64,000 nt of DNA. Source: Pomphorhynchus laevis (taxonomy: Eukaryota > Acanthocephala > Palaeacanthocephala > Echinorhynchida > Pomphorhynchidae). A program made the translations under genes and the position numbers. The stretch lies in contig WNNJ02001107.1 of assembly GCA_012934845.2 (NCBI GenBank), forward strand, positions 186,001 to 250,000, given 5' to 3'. The notes beneath the pieces were generated by a model that did not search any database, was not told where the DNA came from, and saw only the letters and a program-made list of their open reading frames with translations. Of this stretch, positions 24,851 to 37,248 are shown piece by piece; the first letter of the stretch is position 1, and every line of letters begins with the position of its first letter.

Positions 24851-25659
24851 AGACTTTCTGACGAATTTTCCTCATTTTCATCTTCTATATAATAAATTCG
24901 AGAAATGAATTCCACACAGAGTCCTGCATGTACTACTTAACAATATAATGATGGTCACGTAAATATTTTTACATGATGCTAATAAACGAAAGTTTTGAAA
25001 ATATTTATTTTGTTATTGCCTTATAAATTTATAGGAATGAAGATAGTGAAAGTTATTTATTTCCAACAGCTCTTAATCTTATCTATAAACCAACAGCAGC
25101 ACGCTGCATTCTATATATTTTGTTTGGTTTAAATTTCATTGAAAGTCGAATAGGTTAATTATTCTATTTACCTGCACCAAATCATGGGCATTCATAAACG
25201 TTTTCAGCAAAAAATCTTTTTGATTAACATTTTTTTGATATTTTCAAAAATTAAAAAATCATTTTGTCCAAAAATCATGAGTGGATGCAGGTAAATAACG
25301 AATAATTAACCGATTTGATTTTTGAAGAAATTTTAACCAACAAAATATATATAATGTGTATTTTTGTAGGTGCTCGAATTTCTTTATGAATTTCTTTTGA
25401 AAAAATGTAATGAATTTTAACTGAATATGTAACAATTTTGTAAATTTTAGTTTAGAGTGGTGGCTGACGTCATTTGTAGTCCATAATTGTAGGAGAGTAT
25501 AAATGAAGCTTACAAGATATTCGCATTCTCATTGAATTTTATCTTTGATATTCATTGAAAAATAGCGAATTACAGAACAGTAAATACTATACATATACTA
25601 TCAAGGTATAATTATTATATATATTATTATATTAATAATTAACCGATTTAGATTTTTGT

Positions 25660-25714
25660 TTTTTGTTGTTGTTGTGGTCATGTAAGCGTGCACCGGCACG
25701 CATTTGCCACGTAA
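25660..25714 (+). mobile_element. Isolated 3' tip of the CR1/L2-like LINE
   Basis: Only about 55 bp: GTTGTGGTCATGTAAGCGTG, hairpin GCGTGC/GCACGC at 25686-25701, then ATTTGCCACGTAA. It is nearly identical to the end of the LINE copy at 37230-37280, so it is an extreme 5' truncation. Confidence 0.8.
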
Positions 25715-25734
25715 CAATATATCTTTTTTAATAA

Positions 25735-26350
25735 TATATTAATAATTTTTGTTCAATTAAAGAGCACATTTATCCAGAAAGCCTTATTCTTAACAAAACC
25801 AATATTGATGATAAAGAAGGTGTATATCTAGATATGAACATTAAATTAACATTAACTAAAACTACTATTAATTTATATCGTAAAGATGACATATTTAAAT
25901 TTACAAGAAACATATTTTTGCATGAGCATTCATGCATACCATATAATATAAAATATAATACATTAAATAATGAAATTTTAATAATTACAACAATTTGTAA
26001 CGATATTGACTTTCTTCAAAATCATTTAAGTAATTTAATAGATACATATTTTAAACTAGGTTACTATAAAAATAACATCAAGCAGAAAATAGTAAAATAT
26101 ATAAATCAACACAATAATATAAAGAATAAATTTAAACTCTAAAGTGGCAAATTTTTATGGATGGATAATAAATAATATACTTTGTATTAGAATAAGATAA
26201 TTTCATCAGAGGAAATATGTCATTAGCATGTATTTGTCCCCGCAGCAATGTTTAAAGGATAGGAATAACCTATCAGGTCGAAACCTGATTACATAGCAAC
26301 TCTTCCTGATGAACTCTAAGTTTTATTATGATACATCGTCTATTATTTAT
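25735..26350 (+). mobile_element. R-element, 5'-truncated copy with palindrome
   Basis: RT C-terminal part, open at 25834-26142 ([20 protein letters not shown], then a GYYKNN tail), stop near 26142, then the terminal palindrome to about 26350. The 5' end starts at AATTTTTGTTCAATTA, the same internal point at which the copy near 60605 is truncated. Confidence 0.7.
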
Positions 26351-26589
26351 TAGTAAATTCATAAATATTAACTTTTATTTTAAATTTTAAATTTTAACTT
26401 GATATATATTAATTGCATAACATCTAATTATTATTAATTTTTAAAATTAATAATAAACTTTAAAATTAATTTTAAATTTTTAAAATTTAATGATAAATTT
26501 AAACGTTAAATGAATATAAATTGTATAAAATCTCATAATTATTTATTATTTATCTTTATTTTCAAAATTATTAAAATATAGAAACATAT

Positions 26590-27260
26590 ATATAACCCAA
26601 TTATAGCTGACTTGTTTTTAAGCTTTAAAGGAATATGAATTTGTTCATAACTATGTAAAAAATCTAAATTATATAAAGATATGAAATATATGTTTCGATA
26701 CATTGATGATATATGTGTATTTAATTCTAATAATTTTTATTCAATTAGTGAACAAATTATCCAGAAAGCCTTATTCTTAATAAAACCAATATTAATGATA
26801 AAGAAGGTGTATATCTAGATATGAACATCAAATTCACATCAATTAAAACTATTATTAATTTATATCGTAAAGATGACATATTTAAATCTACAAGAAACAT
26901 ATTTTTGCATGAGCATTCATGCATACCATATAATATAAAATATAATATATTAAATAATGAACTTTTAAGAATTAAAACAATTTGTAATGATATTGGTTTT
27001 ATAAAAATACCATCATACAGAAAATAGTAAAATATATAAATTAACACAATAATATTAAAAATAAATTTAAAATCTTAAGCGGACAATTTTTAAGATACAC
27101 TAAATAATCAAATTTCATCAGAGAAAATATGTCATTAGCATATATTTGGCTCCGCAGCTATGTTTGGTAAGGAATAGGGGTCAAAACCTGATAACATAGA
27201 AGTTTATCCTGATGACTTCCTATCTTTATTCTAATAATCGATATGTTACATATTAACCTG
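26590..27260 (+). mobile_element. R-element, 5'-truncated copy with palindrome
   Basis: Starts within RT motif B (IADLFLSF with a frameshift), contains the YIDD motif near 26705, then the C-terminal part (open at 26821-27027). An internal deletion joins the region near DIGF directly to the tail. The palindrome, lightly degraded, ends about 27260. Confidence 0.7.
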
Positions 27261-30200
27261 TTCATAAAAATACTGGTTTACAAATATCTTTTAAATATAA
27301 TTAAATATTAAGAACATTTTTATAAACGTCATGAGATGGCATAATTGTATGTTTATTGCGTATTTATTGTATGATGCTAATATACAACCTAAGCATCATA
27401 AGGCAACAGACAATACCTTATCTTTCATCTGCAATAAATCTAAATCACGTTATACACCTCATTTTTACATTTTTAAATATCAAATTATTAAAAGTCATCT
27501 TAACACAACAATAAAAAATAGTGTGCTCTATTGCTGTAGTACTTACATCATATAGATTTTTAAAGAATTTGAATGTGTTGATAGATACTCTTCTAATTCC
27601 AAAAGTTCGGGATTGCATAATAGCTTCATGAAGAAAAATTGGATTTTTGCACCTATAAAATCTAGAGCAAAGTTTAATATGTGAAAAAAATGTACAGTAA
27701 GCTTTAGCGAGACAGCAAATTTTCATATATAAAATTGATTGATGTGCGTTAAATTTCTTTGACTTATAAAAATATTTTAAAGGGCAGATAAAATACGAAA
27801 TTATTTTGTCTGCCTATTTTAATTTTAATTAAAATAATAAAATTATTAATTAATTAAAATTATTAATTATTAATAAAGTCAAGTTAAAACCATGACTTTA
27901 CAAAGCCGTAATGTACCTAACTACTACAATTTATTAATTCAATTATTTTCAGGTTTAATGTGTTTTATTGTGAGTGCGTAAAGTTGAAAATGTAAATTGA
28001 CTTATGAAGCGAAACATTTTAAAAGAAGACCTTTGATCTCTCAACCTTGTCTGGTTATATGTTCATATATAAAAAACATATTAACATATTAAGCATTGAG
28101 TAATATAAGATCTTTAAATTGATTACAGGATCGAGAAATCAGCCATTAAAGATAAAAAAGGGTTCTATTCCAAATATTAATATAGATAAGATTAAAACTT
28201 GAATTTCTTAAACATTTAAATTATTAACTTAATAAATAGAAATGTTAAGTAACTTTTTAAAATTTAAAAGTCAAGAGTCTTTAATACGTTCTACAGTCAT
28301 TTTTGCGCCCCCCCCATAGATGCAACAAGCGCTTCAAGATTAGTATCACGGTTATGAAATCCCATTGTTGGCATTTGTACAAGTTCGGATGCATAAAGTT
28401 GTTCTTGAGTTTGGCTTGGTTGTTGATTTGTCGGCTAATGAGATTGAAATATTAAGAATATGCTGTTTTCATTTGGTTAAATCCAAATAAACGCATTTTG
28501 AATGACGATGGAAATATTTCAATACAATTTTATTTTTATAATTAATCTACTGTGCTAATCTGATCGATACTAATACTATGATCAGTGCTAACTATTAAGC
28601 AATCGTGTTGTCAGAAATATTGTACAACCCTGAACTTAAAATTAGGAATTTTTCTTCACAAGATAATTTATTTCTTCACAAATATTAAAAATAATTATTT
28701 AAAATAATTTATCACAAATATTTAAAATAATTATTTAAAACAATAAATTATTTAATAATTTCAAAGAATTATTTTTTTTGAAGTAATTATTATTATTAAA
28801 TAATTTTTTTAATATATTATTAATTACAACATATGGTTCCCTCAAATGGGCCAATATACATTTAATCCATCGGATTAAATGTATATTGGCCGGATGGATG
28901 GATCCGAACGGATCCATCCGTTCGGAAATTATTAATTAATTAATAATTAATTATTAATTAATTAATAATTTCAAAGAATTATTAATTTAATAAAAATAAA
29001 AAATTAATGATCAAAATAAAGAGGATGATCAAAATAAAAATTTAAAATCACATTTTGCAAAATACAACTAATTTGGGAGTTTAAGTGGTATTTCACATAA
29101 TACCGTAATTGAACAGAAACGTCTGTACAAATTGATAATTCAATCGTCTTAAAAAGTTAAATGTTTTAAAAGTAATAAATTTTTTATATAAAAACGCGTT
29201 TCTATACAAAACCGTTTTTTCAACTCTTACGTGTTGGGAAACAGCACTAATTATCTAATAAAAAATATGTCGACAACCTAAAAAAACAACACACCGGTGG
29301 AGTATAACGTACTTTTTAAAAAATCGTTGTTCTACATTACTCTCTTTGCTTAAAAAGTTTGCAGTGAAATTTCAAATGCGGTACTTCAAAAGAATCAACT
29401 TTTATGTAAAAGTTAACTAAACAATTTTGGTTGAAATTTATCGTTGAAAAAAGATTCGTTGTCGTCAACAGATATAAATTTTTTTGATAATAACGCATAT
29501 ATATATGGAATGAGCTTGGATCTACGAAAAACTTACTGTTTGGTTGAAATTTGGCGTTTTGAACACATGGACTACTGTAAGTCATCTCTTTATCCTTTTG
29601 TTTCGATAAGACAATCACACAATTTGTTTCAGATAATTTTTTTAAAGTTTTTGAAGGACACTCAAGATCAGATGATTGTTAATTTCTAGCCAATTCTGTC
29701 AATTCAATTAATATTGCCAACCACCTAAATATAAGGCTGATCTTCCTCTTACCCGATCAGCTTTCCAAAATCAACATTGCTTGATATTTAACAAGTAGGA
29801 TGGAAATTCCTTATTATTGCGTCTAGAAACACCGTTACTGGTAATGCGCTTTTACTTAAAAAACTTCGGGCAATCCTTTCCAGAAACAAGTCAATCAAAT
29901 TGATGTCCGATTTATACTTTGCATTCCATGCCTGTCAAAAGTACAATACGAAGGAGTATTGTGCATCTAATTGCGCAAATATTCGTGGCTTTCTAAAGTA
30001 CCATACGTGGATGCTTTGTAGGCAAACATTGGCTCACGCGTATGTTTGCCTCATTATAATTACTACATATGCAGATTTCTTGTCTTTTTTCTAATTCACC
30101 AGCATTTTCGAACTATGGTGGTAAGCATCCCGTTTAGAATTGCCGAAAATTCATGAAAAAACATAAAAAGAACCCTTCATAAAGAGAAAATCCATGCATT

Positions 30201-31464
30201 TTAAAACGTTTAGATAATCAGTTAATCTACTATTTCGAGAAACACTGAATAATGGTTTTAACACAAAAAAACTGGAAATTTTAATGCATGGCACTCTAGC
30301 AAAACAAATGCACCCTTCAAATATGTCAAATAAAAGATAAGCCTTATCAATGGTAACAAACTAAAACTTATAGAAATGTGATTGGTACGCGTCAAACATA
30401 TAAGGCAGTACTCGGTGATTTTACCGGCGTAATTATAGATCACGTTAAAAGTTTCGCTTTGTCTACTTCTTTAATCCACCAAAATAGAAATATTCAGACC
30501 TCGTTACATTCGAGAGAAACATTCGTATTTTGTTCAGAAAAATTCCGGACCTTTGAGGGCGCTAATCGACATTACTTGTCCTTCATAACCAAAAAGTTTG
30601 CTAGTTGAAGATAGGACGTATTCAATTGTATTGATTAATTTTATCTCGAAAAGCGTTTTGGCGGTCTACTTCTCATCATAATTATAAATTCACTGTATCC
30701 CCAATCCCTTCCATCATCCCTCATCTAATGGATCTATCAATGTAACTGGAGTCAATCTTAAAGGACTCCAAATCCCGCACGCCTATATTCAAAATCTGTT
30801 AGCTTTTAACAGCAGATTAAGGTAAAGTATATCGTTATATTTTGCTTTTAGAACTTCCGTCAGTAATTACATGTATTGACATTTCACCAAGACTGTTTAA
30901 CCGAGAAAAATCCTTCAACATCTCCTGAAGATCTGCGGCCTACCTTATTCCCTGCTCGTGGAATTTAACCATTTTGTTATGGGAACTTTAATACCTGTAA
31001 GTTTTCATGTGTACGTTAGAGATTTAAATGCATTCAGGTAAAGTATATCAGTCTGTCAGGAAAGCAAATTACATATTTCTCCAGTTGTATGTTCAATTTC
31101 GTTGCATTTAATCACATTTTAAAAAAACGTTGTTAAGAATTATCTCGAGATACAAGGGATTGCTCGCAGTGTAGAAATACCGTTGTATCCCACGGTTTAT
31201 CATTTTATAAATGACCTTGTCATTTACCGGCACCACATCCATGTATTCAGAATACCTATGTAAATATGATGTTTATAAAATGAGCTAATTATCTCAAGGA
31301 TTAAATTATAAAAGACGAATTATCTCTGCCTAATCCAATATTTTTCAATTAATCCTTCTTTACCTATACACATTAATTAACGTACTTGGGCCTTATATTT
31401 GCCTGAATTAAATTGCCTGATTTGATTTTAATAAGTTCATACGAGAAAATAATGAATCAATTCA
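27260..31464. other. Long stretch without a recognisable gene
   Basis: Mostly AT-rich. Some stretches (27330-27720, 29340-30610) are less AT-rich and have overlapping short ORFs on both strands, but none shows a family motif or a convincing exon with splice sites. Features of note are the perfect hairpins at 28849-28919 and a 10-bp hairpin at 30022-30053 (AGGCAAACAT paired with ATGTTTGCCT). An old decayed element or lineage-specific exons cannot be excluded. Confidence 0.4.
28849..28919. repeat. Two adjacent perfect hairpins
   Basis: First hairpin: 20-bp arms GGCCAATATACATTTAATCC (28849-28868) and its exact complement (28872-28891), 3-base loop. Second: GGATGGATCCG (28896-28906) and CGGATCCATCC (28909-28919), 2-base loop. 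Nothing is coded here. Confidence 0.95.
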
Positions 31465-31591
31465 GCTAACTGAATCTACGTATTTAATATAATTATAAAA
31501 TAAAAAATAAATAATAATGCTCAAGCAATAAATCAAAATTTAATAATTAGATAATAAATAATTAAATAATTGTTAAACGATGTTATATAAC
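31465..31591 (-). mobile_element. R-element far end, left half of an interrupted copy
   Basis: AGCTAACTGAATCTACGTAT near 31474 and the following AT-rich sequence match, inverted, the far end of the R-element at 7260-7885. The match resumes at 39146 on the other side of the LTR element, so the LTR retrotransposon inserted here. The last five bases (ATAAC, 31587-31591) are the left target duplication. Confidence 0.7.
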
Positions 31592-31676
31592 TGTTGTAAA
31601 ATAGAGACAACGAACCACAGAAGGTTTTATTCGTTAAAATCTACAATAGTAAAAAAGTCATTCATAAGTCATTAAA
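31592..31676 (-). repeat. 3' LTR of gypsy-type element
   Basis: 85 bp starting TGTTGTAAAATAGAGACAAC on the plus strand, about nine or ten differences from the LTR at 39061-39145. The terminal TG of the element strand has mutated to TT. A purine-rich tract (revcomp of CTCCCGGTCCTTAATTCC) sits next to it. Confidence 0.85.
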
Positions 31677-31899
31677 TTCTCCCGGTCCTTAATTCCAATT
31701 CCTCCTGCGTATTATTCGTCCTCTGGATGAGCGTTCGGGAAGGAAGCTGATTGGATCATCATTCCTCTTTCTGTCTTGCTTAAGGGGTTGATGTAGTATT
31801 TTATGTGGGCTTGGCGTATCGCTTTATGGGTGACTTGATTTGGTTGTCCTTTCATTAGTTAGCAGTTCATTGTCAGAATTTGACTATCCTGTATGATCT

Positions 31900-33020
31900 G
31901 TTGGAAGGGAATCTTCACATAATGTTGGCTTGGCAAAGACCAGGTCAGATGTCGACACCGTTGATTCCCGCCCGTATTCGTAACGGATTCTGGAGTAGTG
32001 AGGTGTCGAGTGAAGAATTTTGACGGGTATCACTATTTATACTCATTCATTTATTTTGTAAATACAAACTATCATGATGTATACGCTGATGACACCATTT
32101 TAATAAGTTCATACGAGGCTTGATTCTAGCGCAGGTGGAGCACTCCATACATACTTTTCGGACCTCGTTTATTGAGTATGGCAATTTCCTTTGCTTGACG
32201 AAGTGGCTCATGCGTGTGATCCCAGGATGGCATAGTAAGAAGTGTAGGTATTTTAGTGAGGTTGAGGTTGCAGCACATGTGGGGCGAGACAGAGCATCTG
32301 CGGCGAAGTTTCCGTCCGGGGCGATATTGTATATCATATGTATAGTTTGAGAGCTCTAGTCTCCAGCGTGTAAGCTTGTCGTTTATAATGTGGTTTTTGG
32401 ATGATGCTCCGAACAGAAAAGAGATAACTTGTTGATCTGTAATAACAGTAAATTTTCTACCTATTAGAAAGTCTCTCCATTTCATAATCGATTCGACTAT
32501 GGCTGCGGCCTCACATTCTATGGATGACTGTGATTGCTCGGCTTTGTTTAATGTTCGCGAGAAGAATGCAACAGGTATACCTTCTTGCGATAGGATGGCA
32601 GTAAATGCTATTTCTGAGGCGTCTGTTTCTATGGTGAACGGTTGATTGTCATCTATGGCTGATAGGGACGCATTAGCTATTTCGGCCTTTAGATGGTTCA
32701 GGCAGGTGTTCTGTGTTTCGGTCAAAAGAAGACTTTCAGCGTTTAGGAGTGGGCGAATTGCTTCTGAGTAGCGCGGTATCCACTGGCTATAGTACGATAT
32801 CATCCCAATAAGGCGTTTAAGTGCCTTAAGTTACGTTAGAGAAAGGAAGTCAAGTAGTGGCTACAGCCTTTCAGGATCTGGTTGGATTTTGACATCATGT
32901 ATGAGATGACCTAGATATGTCAACTTTGATATCGAGTAGGAACACTTCTCGTGATTCAGCTTCATCTTGTACTTATCAAGTACCTTTCGGAAGGCCTCTA
33001 AGTTAGCATCGTGTTCCGCC
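31900..33020 (-). pseudogene. gypsy pol, C-terminal half: RT end, RNase H, integrase remnants
   Basis: Downstream of the LINE insertion, pol continues with EHDANLEAFRKVLDKYKMKL and KLTYLGHLI (end of RT), then connection and RNase H (32803-32330: TIETDASEIAFTAILSQEG, SIECEAAAIVESI, FTVITDQQ). A frameshift near 32330 moves to a frame with FAADALSRP and an integrase HHCC finger (H..HPGI..C..CARIKPR, to about 32118). The DDE core is missing. A tail matching the gypsy integrase end (RIRYEYGRESTVSTSDL) lies at about 31935-32030. A stop interrupts RT near 32863. Confidence 0.85.
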
Positions 33021-33203
33021 ATATCGGAACACGATTTTCTGCCACTACAATAAAAAATAAAAAAAAGTCTTTGATATTAAAACTCTTACAGTACAACTGA
33101 AGAACAACAGAAGAAGAACCTAAACCTATTTTATATACAAAGAGCATTTTTGTAGACAAGGAGCGCAGTTTTAAAAATTGTAAACTATTGCAACCTACAG
33201 TTA

Positions 33204-33815
33204 ATGGGAGCCAAGAAGAAAAATCTACCAAAAGCCAAGCGAGCAATCTCTGTTGATACCGATAAAACCGGCAAGCTCGAGAACATACAAGTGGAATGCT
33301 CCGCTAGCGGCTGTCAAATCTGGACATCAGTAACACATAATTGTGCTTTGGGTCAGGAAACTTGTGGCGGGCCACCGTTCTACTGCGGATTCTGTGCGGC
33401 GAAACAAATCAACTTGTTAATAAAACGCTTAGAGCAATTGGAAATGGCATCGCAGCATGATCGAATTTCTCAAATTTCTGATAAATCTACTGAGACAGTG
33501 AAGGAGCCGCAAATTGTATCGCAGCAAGATGGATTTTGTCAAGTTTATGATAAATCTACCGAGACAGTGACGGAGCCGCAAATTGTTACAACTAATGTAT
33601 TTTCACTCCCCGACACCCCACGTCCCGTCCTTCCCGTCTCGTTTCTCAATACCTTGCATCCATCAATCAAAATCACCTCCACCAACCTCCACTATCCTTC
33701 CACTCATAACCTTTCCTCACATCGCTTGCCACCCTCTTTATTATCATTATCCTCTATGTCTCCCGTCGTCAAACCAAATCCCTCCAAATCATCAACTGCA
33801 GCTCTTCTATCGTGA
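33204..33815 (+). CDS. LINE ORF1 protein with PHD-type zinc finger
   Basis: 203-residue product from ATG at 33204. The basic N-terminus MGAKKKNLPKAKR is followed by a zinc-finger array: CSASGC, W, H-C, CALGQETC and CGFC (residues about 32-70), matching the PHD-type finger known from CR1-like ORF1 proteins. A short helical stretch (IKRLEQLEMA) and two imperfect repeats of KSTETV.EPQIV follow, then a Ser/Pro-rich tail. The reading frame probably continued into the 33812-34075 frame before a frameshift. Role by family: binding the LINE RNA and helping retrotransposition. The finger is conserved in copy C (56256-56440). Confidence 0.72.
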   Translation: MGAKKKNLPKAKRAISVDTDKTGKLENIQVECSASGCQIWTSVTHNCALGQETCGGPPFYCGFCAAKQINLLIKRLEQLEMASQHDRISQISDKSTETVKEPQIVSQQDGFCQVYDKSTETVTEPQIVTTNVFSLPDTPRPVLPVSFLNTLHPSIKITSTNLHYPSTHNLSSHRLPPSLLSLSSMSPVVKPNPSKSSTAALLS

Positions 33816-34303
33816 TCTCACCTACTCACGTCAGTCGTCCTCCTTTACGGAAGCGCTTTGCTTCTCGCGATCGTTGCGTCATTGTCACTAATATCACGCC
33901 TTCTAACTCCTTATCTCCACAAGCACGTCTAGACCACGATGTTTCCGCCTTCAGATCCATCCTCTCGTCTATTGTCCCTGCGGATAAACCATCCTTTTTC
34001 AAGGACATTTCTCCTGTCGCATTCATCCGTCTAAACAAATCTTCTCAATCTAATCCTTCCCAGCCCCTCTCCTAAAAATTGTTTTCAAGCATCGCTCTCA
34101 CGCGTCTTCTGTCCTCTCTCAACGATTCAAACTCATGTCATCTTCAACCACTCGAATTTTCCCCGATCGCGCCCTTCTGAAATCGCTCAAATCTCTTCAG
34201 CCCGCATCGAAAAACGCCGTCGCGAGGAAAACGGCGAAACATCACTCTCCATCCGAAACATAGACGGAAATTTTCAAGTTGTCCACACCCGTCCAAAAAT
34301 TCG

Positions 34304-37248
34304 ATGGCGCTCCATCTCTCCTATGTGTCTTCTCCACTAGACTCTTTCGCCACAACACACGGTTTCCGCCTCGGTCTCCTCAACACTAGATCTATTCTCA
34401 ATAAATCCGATCTTATCCTCAACCTATTCACCAAGCAATCCATCGATATCTTCTGCCTCACCGAATCCTGGCACTCAGATTCCGACGACCTTTCCATTCG
34501 CCGTCTGCTCTCTACCGGTTGCTCCCTAGTCGAATCCGCCCGCCCCCTCAGCTCATGCCCTTCTAAATTCTCTAATCATGGCGGCATCGTCGCATTCGCG
34601 CGTCACCCCGCGTCTCTTCGCAAAATCAATCCCCTTTCAGTCCTTGCTCTTTTGAATTGCTCACTTGTCGTTATTCTAACCCGATCACTCTAGATCTCGC
34701 CATTGTATACCGTCCTGGTTCATCAGCTCCTACAGCCTTATTTTTTACCGAACTCGCTGACCTCCTTTCTCATTGTTCTTTGTCCTCAATCCCTTCACTC
34801 GTTCTAGGCGACTTCAATATCCGCCTAGACCGCCCCTCTTCCACGGATTCCATCCGGTTCATCAACATTCTATCCAACTACAATTACAAACTAATCTCCA
34901 CTGCCCCCACACATATACTTGGTGGGGCACTCGACATCATCGCTGTCCCCGATCATTTTGCTGCCTACACCTCACTGTCCATCTCTGATCCTGGTCTATC
35001 CGATCACTTTCTTATCACCCTTGATCTCACTCACAACCACACCCCTCCTCACACACCTACAATCCTACGTCGCCCTTGGAGAAATCTTGACCTCTCCCTT
35101 CTCCGCTCTGCCTTACTCAAATCATCTCTATCATTACCCACAATAACATATTCATCTCCTCACGATCTCGCCTTTCTTTTCGACTCTGAACTCACATCCA
35201 CTCTCGATATTCTCTTGCCCTTCAAGTCTCACCCACACCGTCGCTTGCACCGTGCCCCATGGTTTGACATCCAATGCCTACTATCAAAGCGTCGACTCCG
35301 CCATGCTTTTCGAGTCTATCACCGCTCTCTCAGACGTGATTTCCGCTCGATCACTCCGTCTTTCCGTGATTCCTATCTTGCTCTTCGCCGGTCTCATCTC
35401 AACCTACTACGTACCAAATGCAACTCCTTCTGGCAGCATAAAATCATCACTTCATTCAACTCTAAGACTCTCTGGCATACTTTTAACTCAATCCTTGCTC
35501 GCTCCTCTTCGCCGTGCAACATCAATGCCAATGATTATTCGTCATTTCTCCAGACTAAAGTATCCACGTTGCTCTCTCACACCCCGGTCTCCATCCTATC
35601 CCACTCTGCCCAGTCTAATCTCATCCTTCCGGAACTCTTTCATCTTCTCCCTGTCTCACCTACAGAAGTATCATCTGTCCTCATGTCCTTGCCCAACAAA
35701 ACCTCACCTGCCGATCCCTGCCTACTCACATATTAAAATCTATATGCTCATCGATATCCCCATTTCTCACAACCTTGTTTAACTCGTCCATCCGCAGTCG
35801 TATCTTCCCTTCACACTGGAAATCCGCAATCGTTCGTCCCCTCCTTAAGAAACAATCGCTCGACCCCTCCCTTCCTTCTAGCTATCGCCCCATTTCACTA
35901 CTCCCTACTCTTTCTAAGCTCTTAGAACGCCTCATCTTAATACAAATCAACGCTTATCTCTCCTCATCCAATCTGTACCCTCCTTTCCAATCCGCTTTCC
36001 GCTCTAATCACTCGACAGAAATCGCATGCATAAAAGTGTACAACGACTTACTCATTTCTCGAGACAAGGCTCTATATAGTGTTCTCATCTCCCTCGACCT
36101 CTCCTCCGCATTCGACATTGTCGACCACTCCGTCCTCCTTTCTCGCCTTCGTTATGATTACGGCTTTTCTTCCTCCTCCGTAGCATGGTTTGCCTCATAT
36201 CTATCCGACCGTTCCTTTCGCGTCTGTTCTAATTCATCATCCTCCCCTCCCATCCTTTTTTTTGCGGGGTCCCACAAGGTTCAGTCTCCCCTGCTTTTCT
36301 CTCTTCTGCTTGGCGATCTAGCTCCGTTTATCAAACCTTACTATTTTAACGTCATGCAATACGCCGATGACATTCTAATCTATGCTCATGCACCCGCACA
36401 TCGCATACACGATATCCATTCTAATCTATGCTCATGCACCCGCACATCGCATACACGATATCGGCATTTCTGCCTCCAACTGTCTTTCTTCTATCTACAA
36501 ACGTCTCTCCAATCTCCATCTCGTTCTAAACCCCGAAAAGTCCAAAATAATGTGGATCCTCCCCCGTAAACCAAACATATCTCCTCCCACTGTATATTTT
36601 GCCTCATCAATCATCCCCATAGTCCACAATCTCACTTTCTTAGGCTTCCATTTCGATGATCACCTTTCCCTTAAACCCTTCGTCCGTGACAAGGTCCGCT
36701 CATCTAACTTAATTCTCCGTGATATCCGCCGTATCCGCCCCCTTATCGACTTCCGTTCTTGTATGTCTCTTCTTTCATCGCTTTTCCCTAAAATCGATTA
36801 TTGCCTTAGCCTTTTCGCCAATTCTCCAAAATCCATCATCCTACCCCTACAACGAATAATCAACACCGCCGTTCGAGTGCTCTTTCGTCTCTGTCGCTTC
36901 GACCACACATCCACATATTTTGCCCAACTCTCCTGGCCCACCATCCACATCCGCATCAAACTCCGCCTTCTTCTCGTTACCTTTCGTCTCATCGCTGTCG
37001 GCTCCCCATCGTTCATCAACCTTCCTTTCTTAGACGCTATCGCTTCGTTCCTGTCATATCCTCTTACTTACGTTCCTAATTACTCCAACAACTACGGTCT
37101 CCGATCCTTCCTCGTCGCCGCCTCACTCGCCTGGAATCAACTCCCTCTCGACGTCCGCCGCGCCCCTCCTTTATCACATTCAAACACCTCCTCCGTTCAC
37201 ACCTTCTCGACACCTTATTCACAGTCTTGTTTTGTTGTGGTCATGTAA
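34304..37248 (+). pseudogene. LINE ORF2: AP-type endonuclease and reverse transcriptase, frameshifted
   Basis: Endonuclease: LGLLNTRSILNK, TESWHSDSDDL (34455-34490), GDFNIRLDRP near 34808, LSDHF near 34996. RT: PSSYRPISLLPTLSKLLERL near 35872, SAFRSNHSTE, SLDLSSAFDIVDH (motif A) near 36090, a damaged [10 protein letters not shown] near 36270, [12 protein letters not shown] (catalytic YADD) near 36352, then NPEKSKIMW and the thumb (FLGFHFDDHLS). Frame changes occur near 34680, 35735, 36275 and in the duplicated segment near 36400. The order EN-RT without RNase H, together with the PHD ORF1, places it in the CR1/L2/Rex group. Confidence 0.88.

Noticed and set aside
24733-24915. Minus-strand ORF beginning MEFISRIYYIEDENEEN as the first MAF1 exon
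   Set aside because: Only a vague likeness to the MAF1 N-terminus, the rest is SAT-A sequence, and no splice donor in the right phase is evident.
27331-30608. Several 60-96 residue ORFs on both strands
   Set aside because: They overlap each other in different frames, show no family motifs and lack supporting splice sites, so they look like chance ORFs in less AT-rich DNA.
33826-34038. Minus-strand ORFs over LINE copy B and plus-strand ORFs over copy C
   Set aside because: They are antisense shadows of the LINE reading frames.
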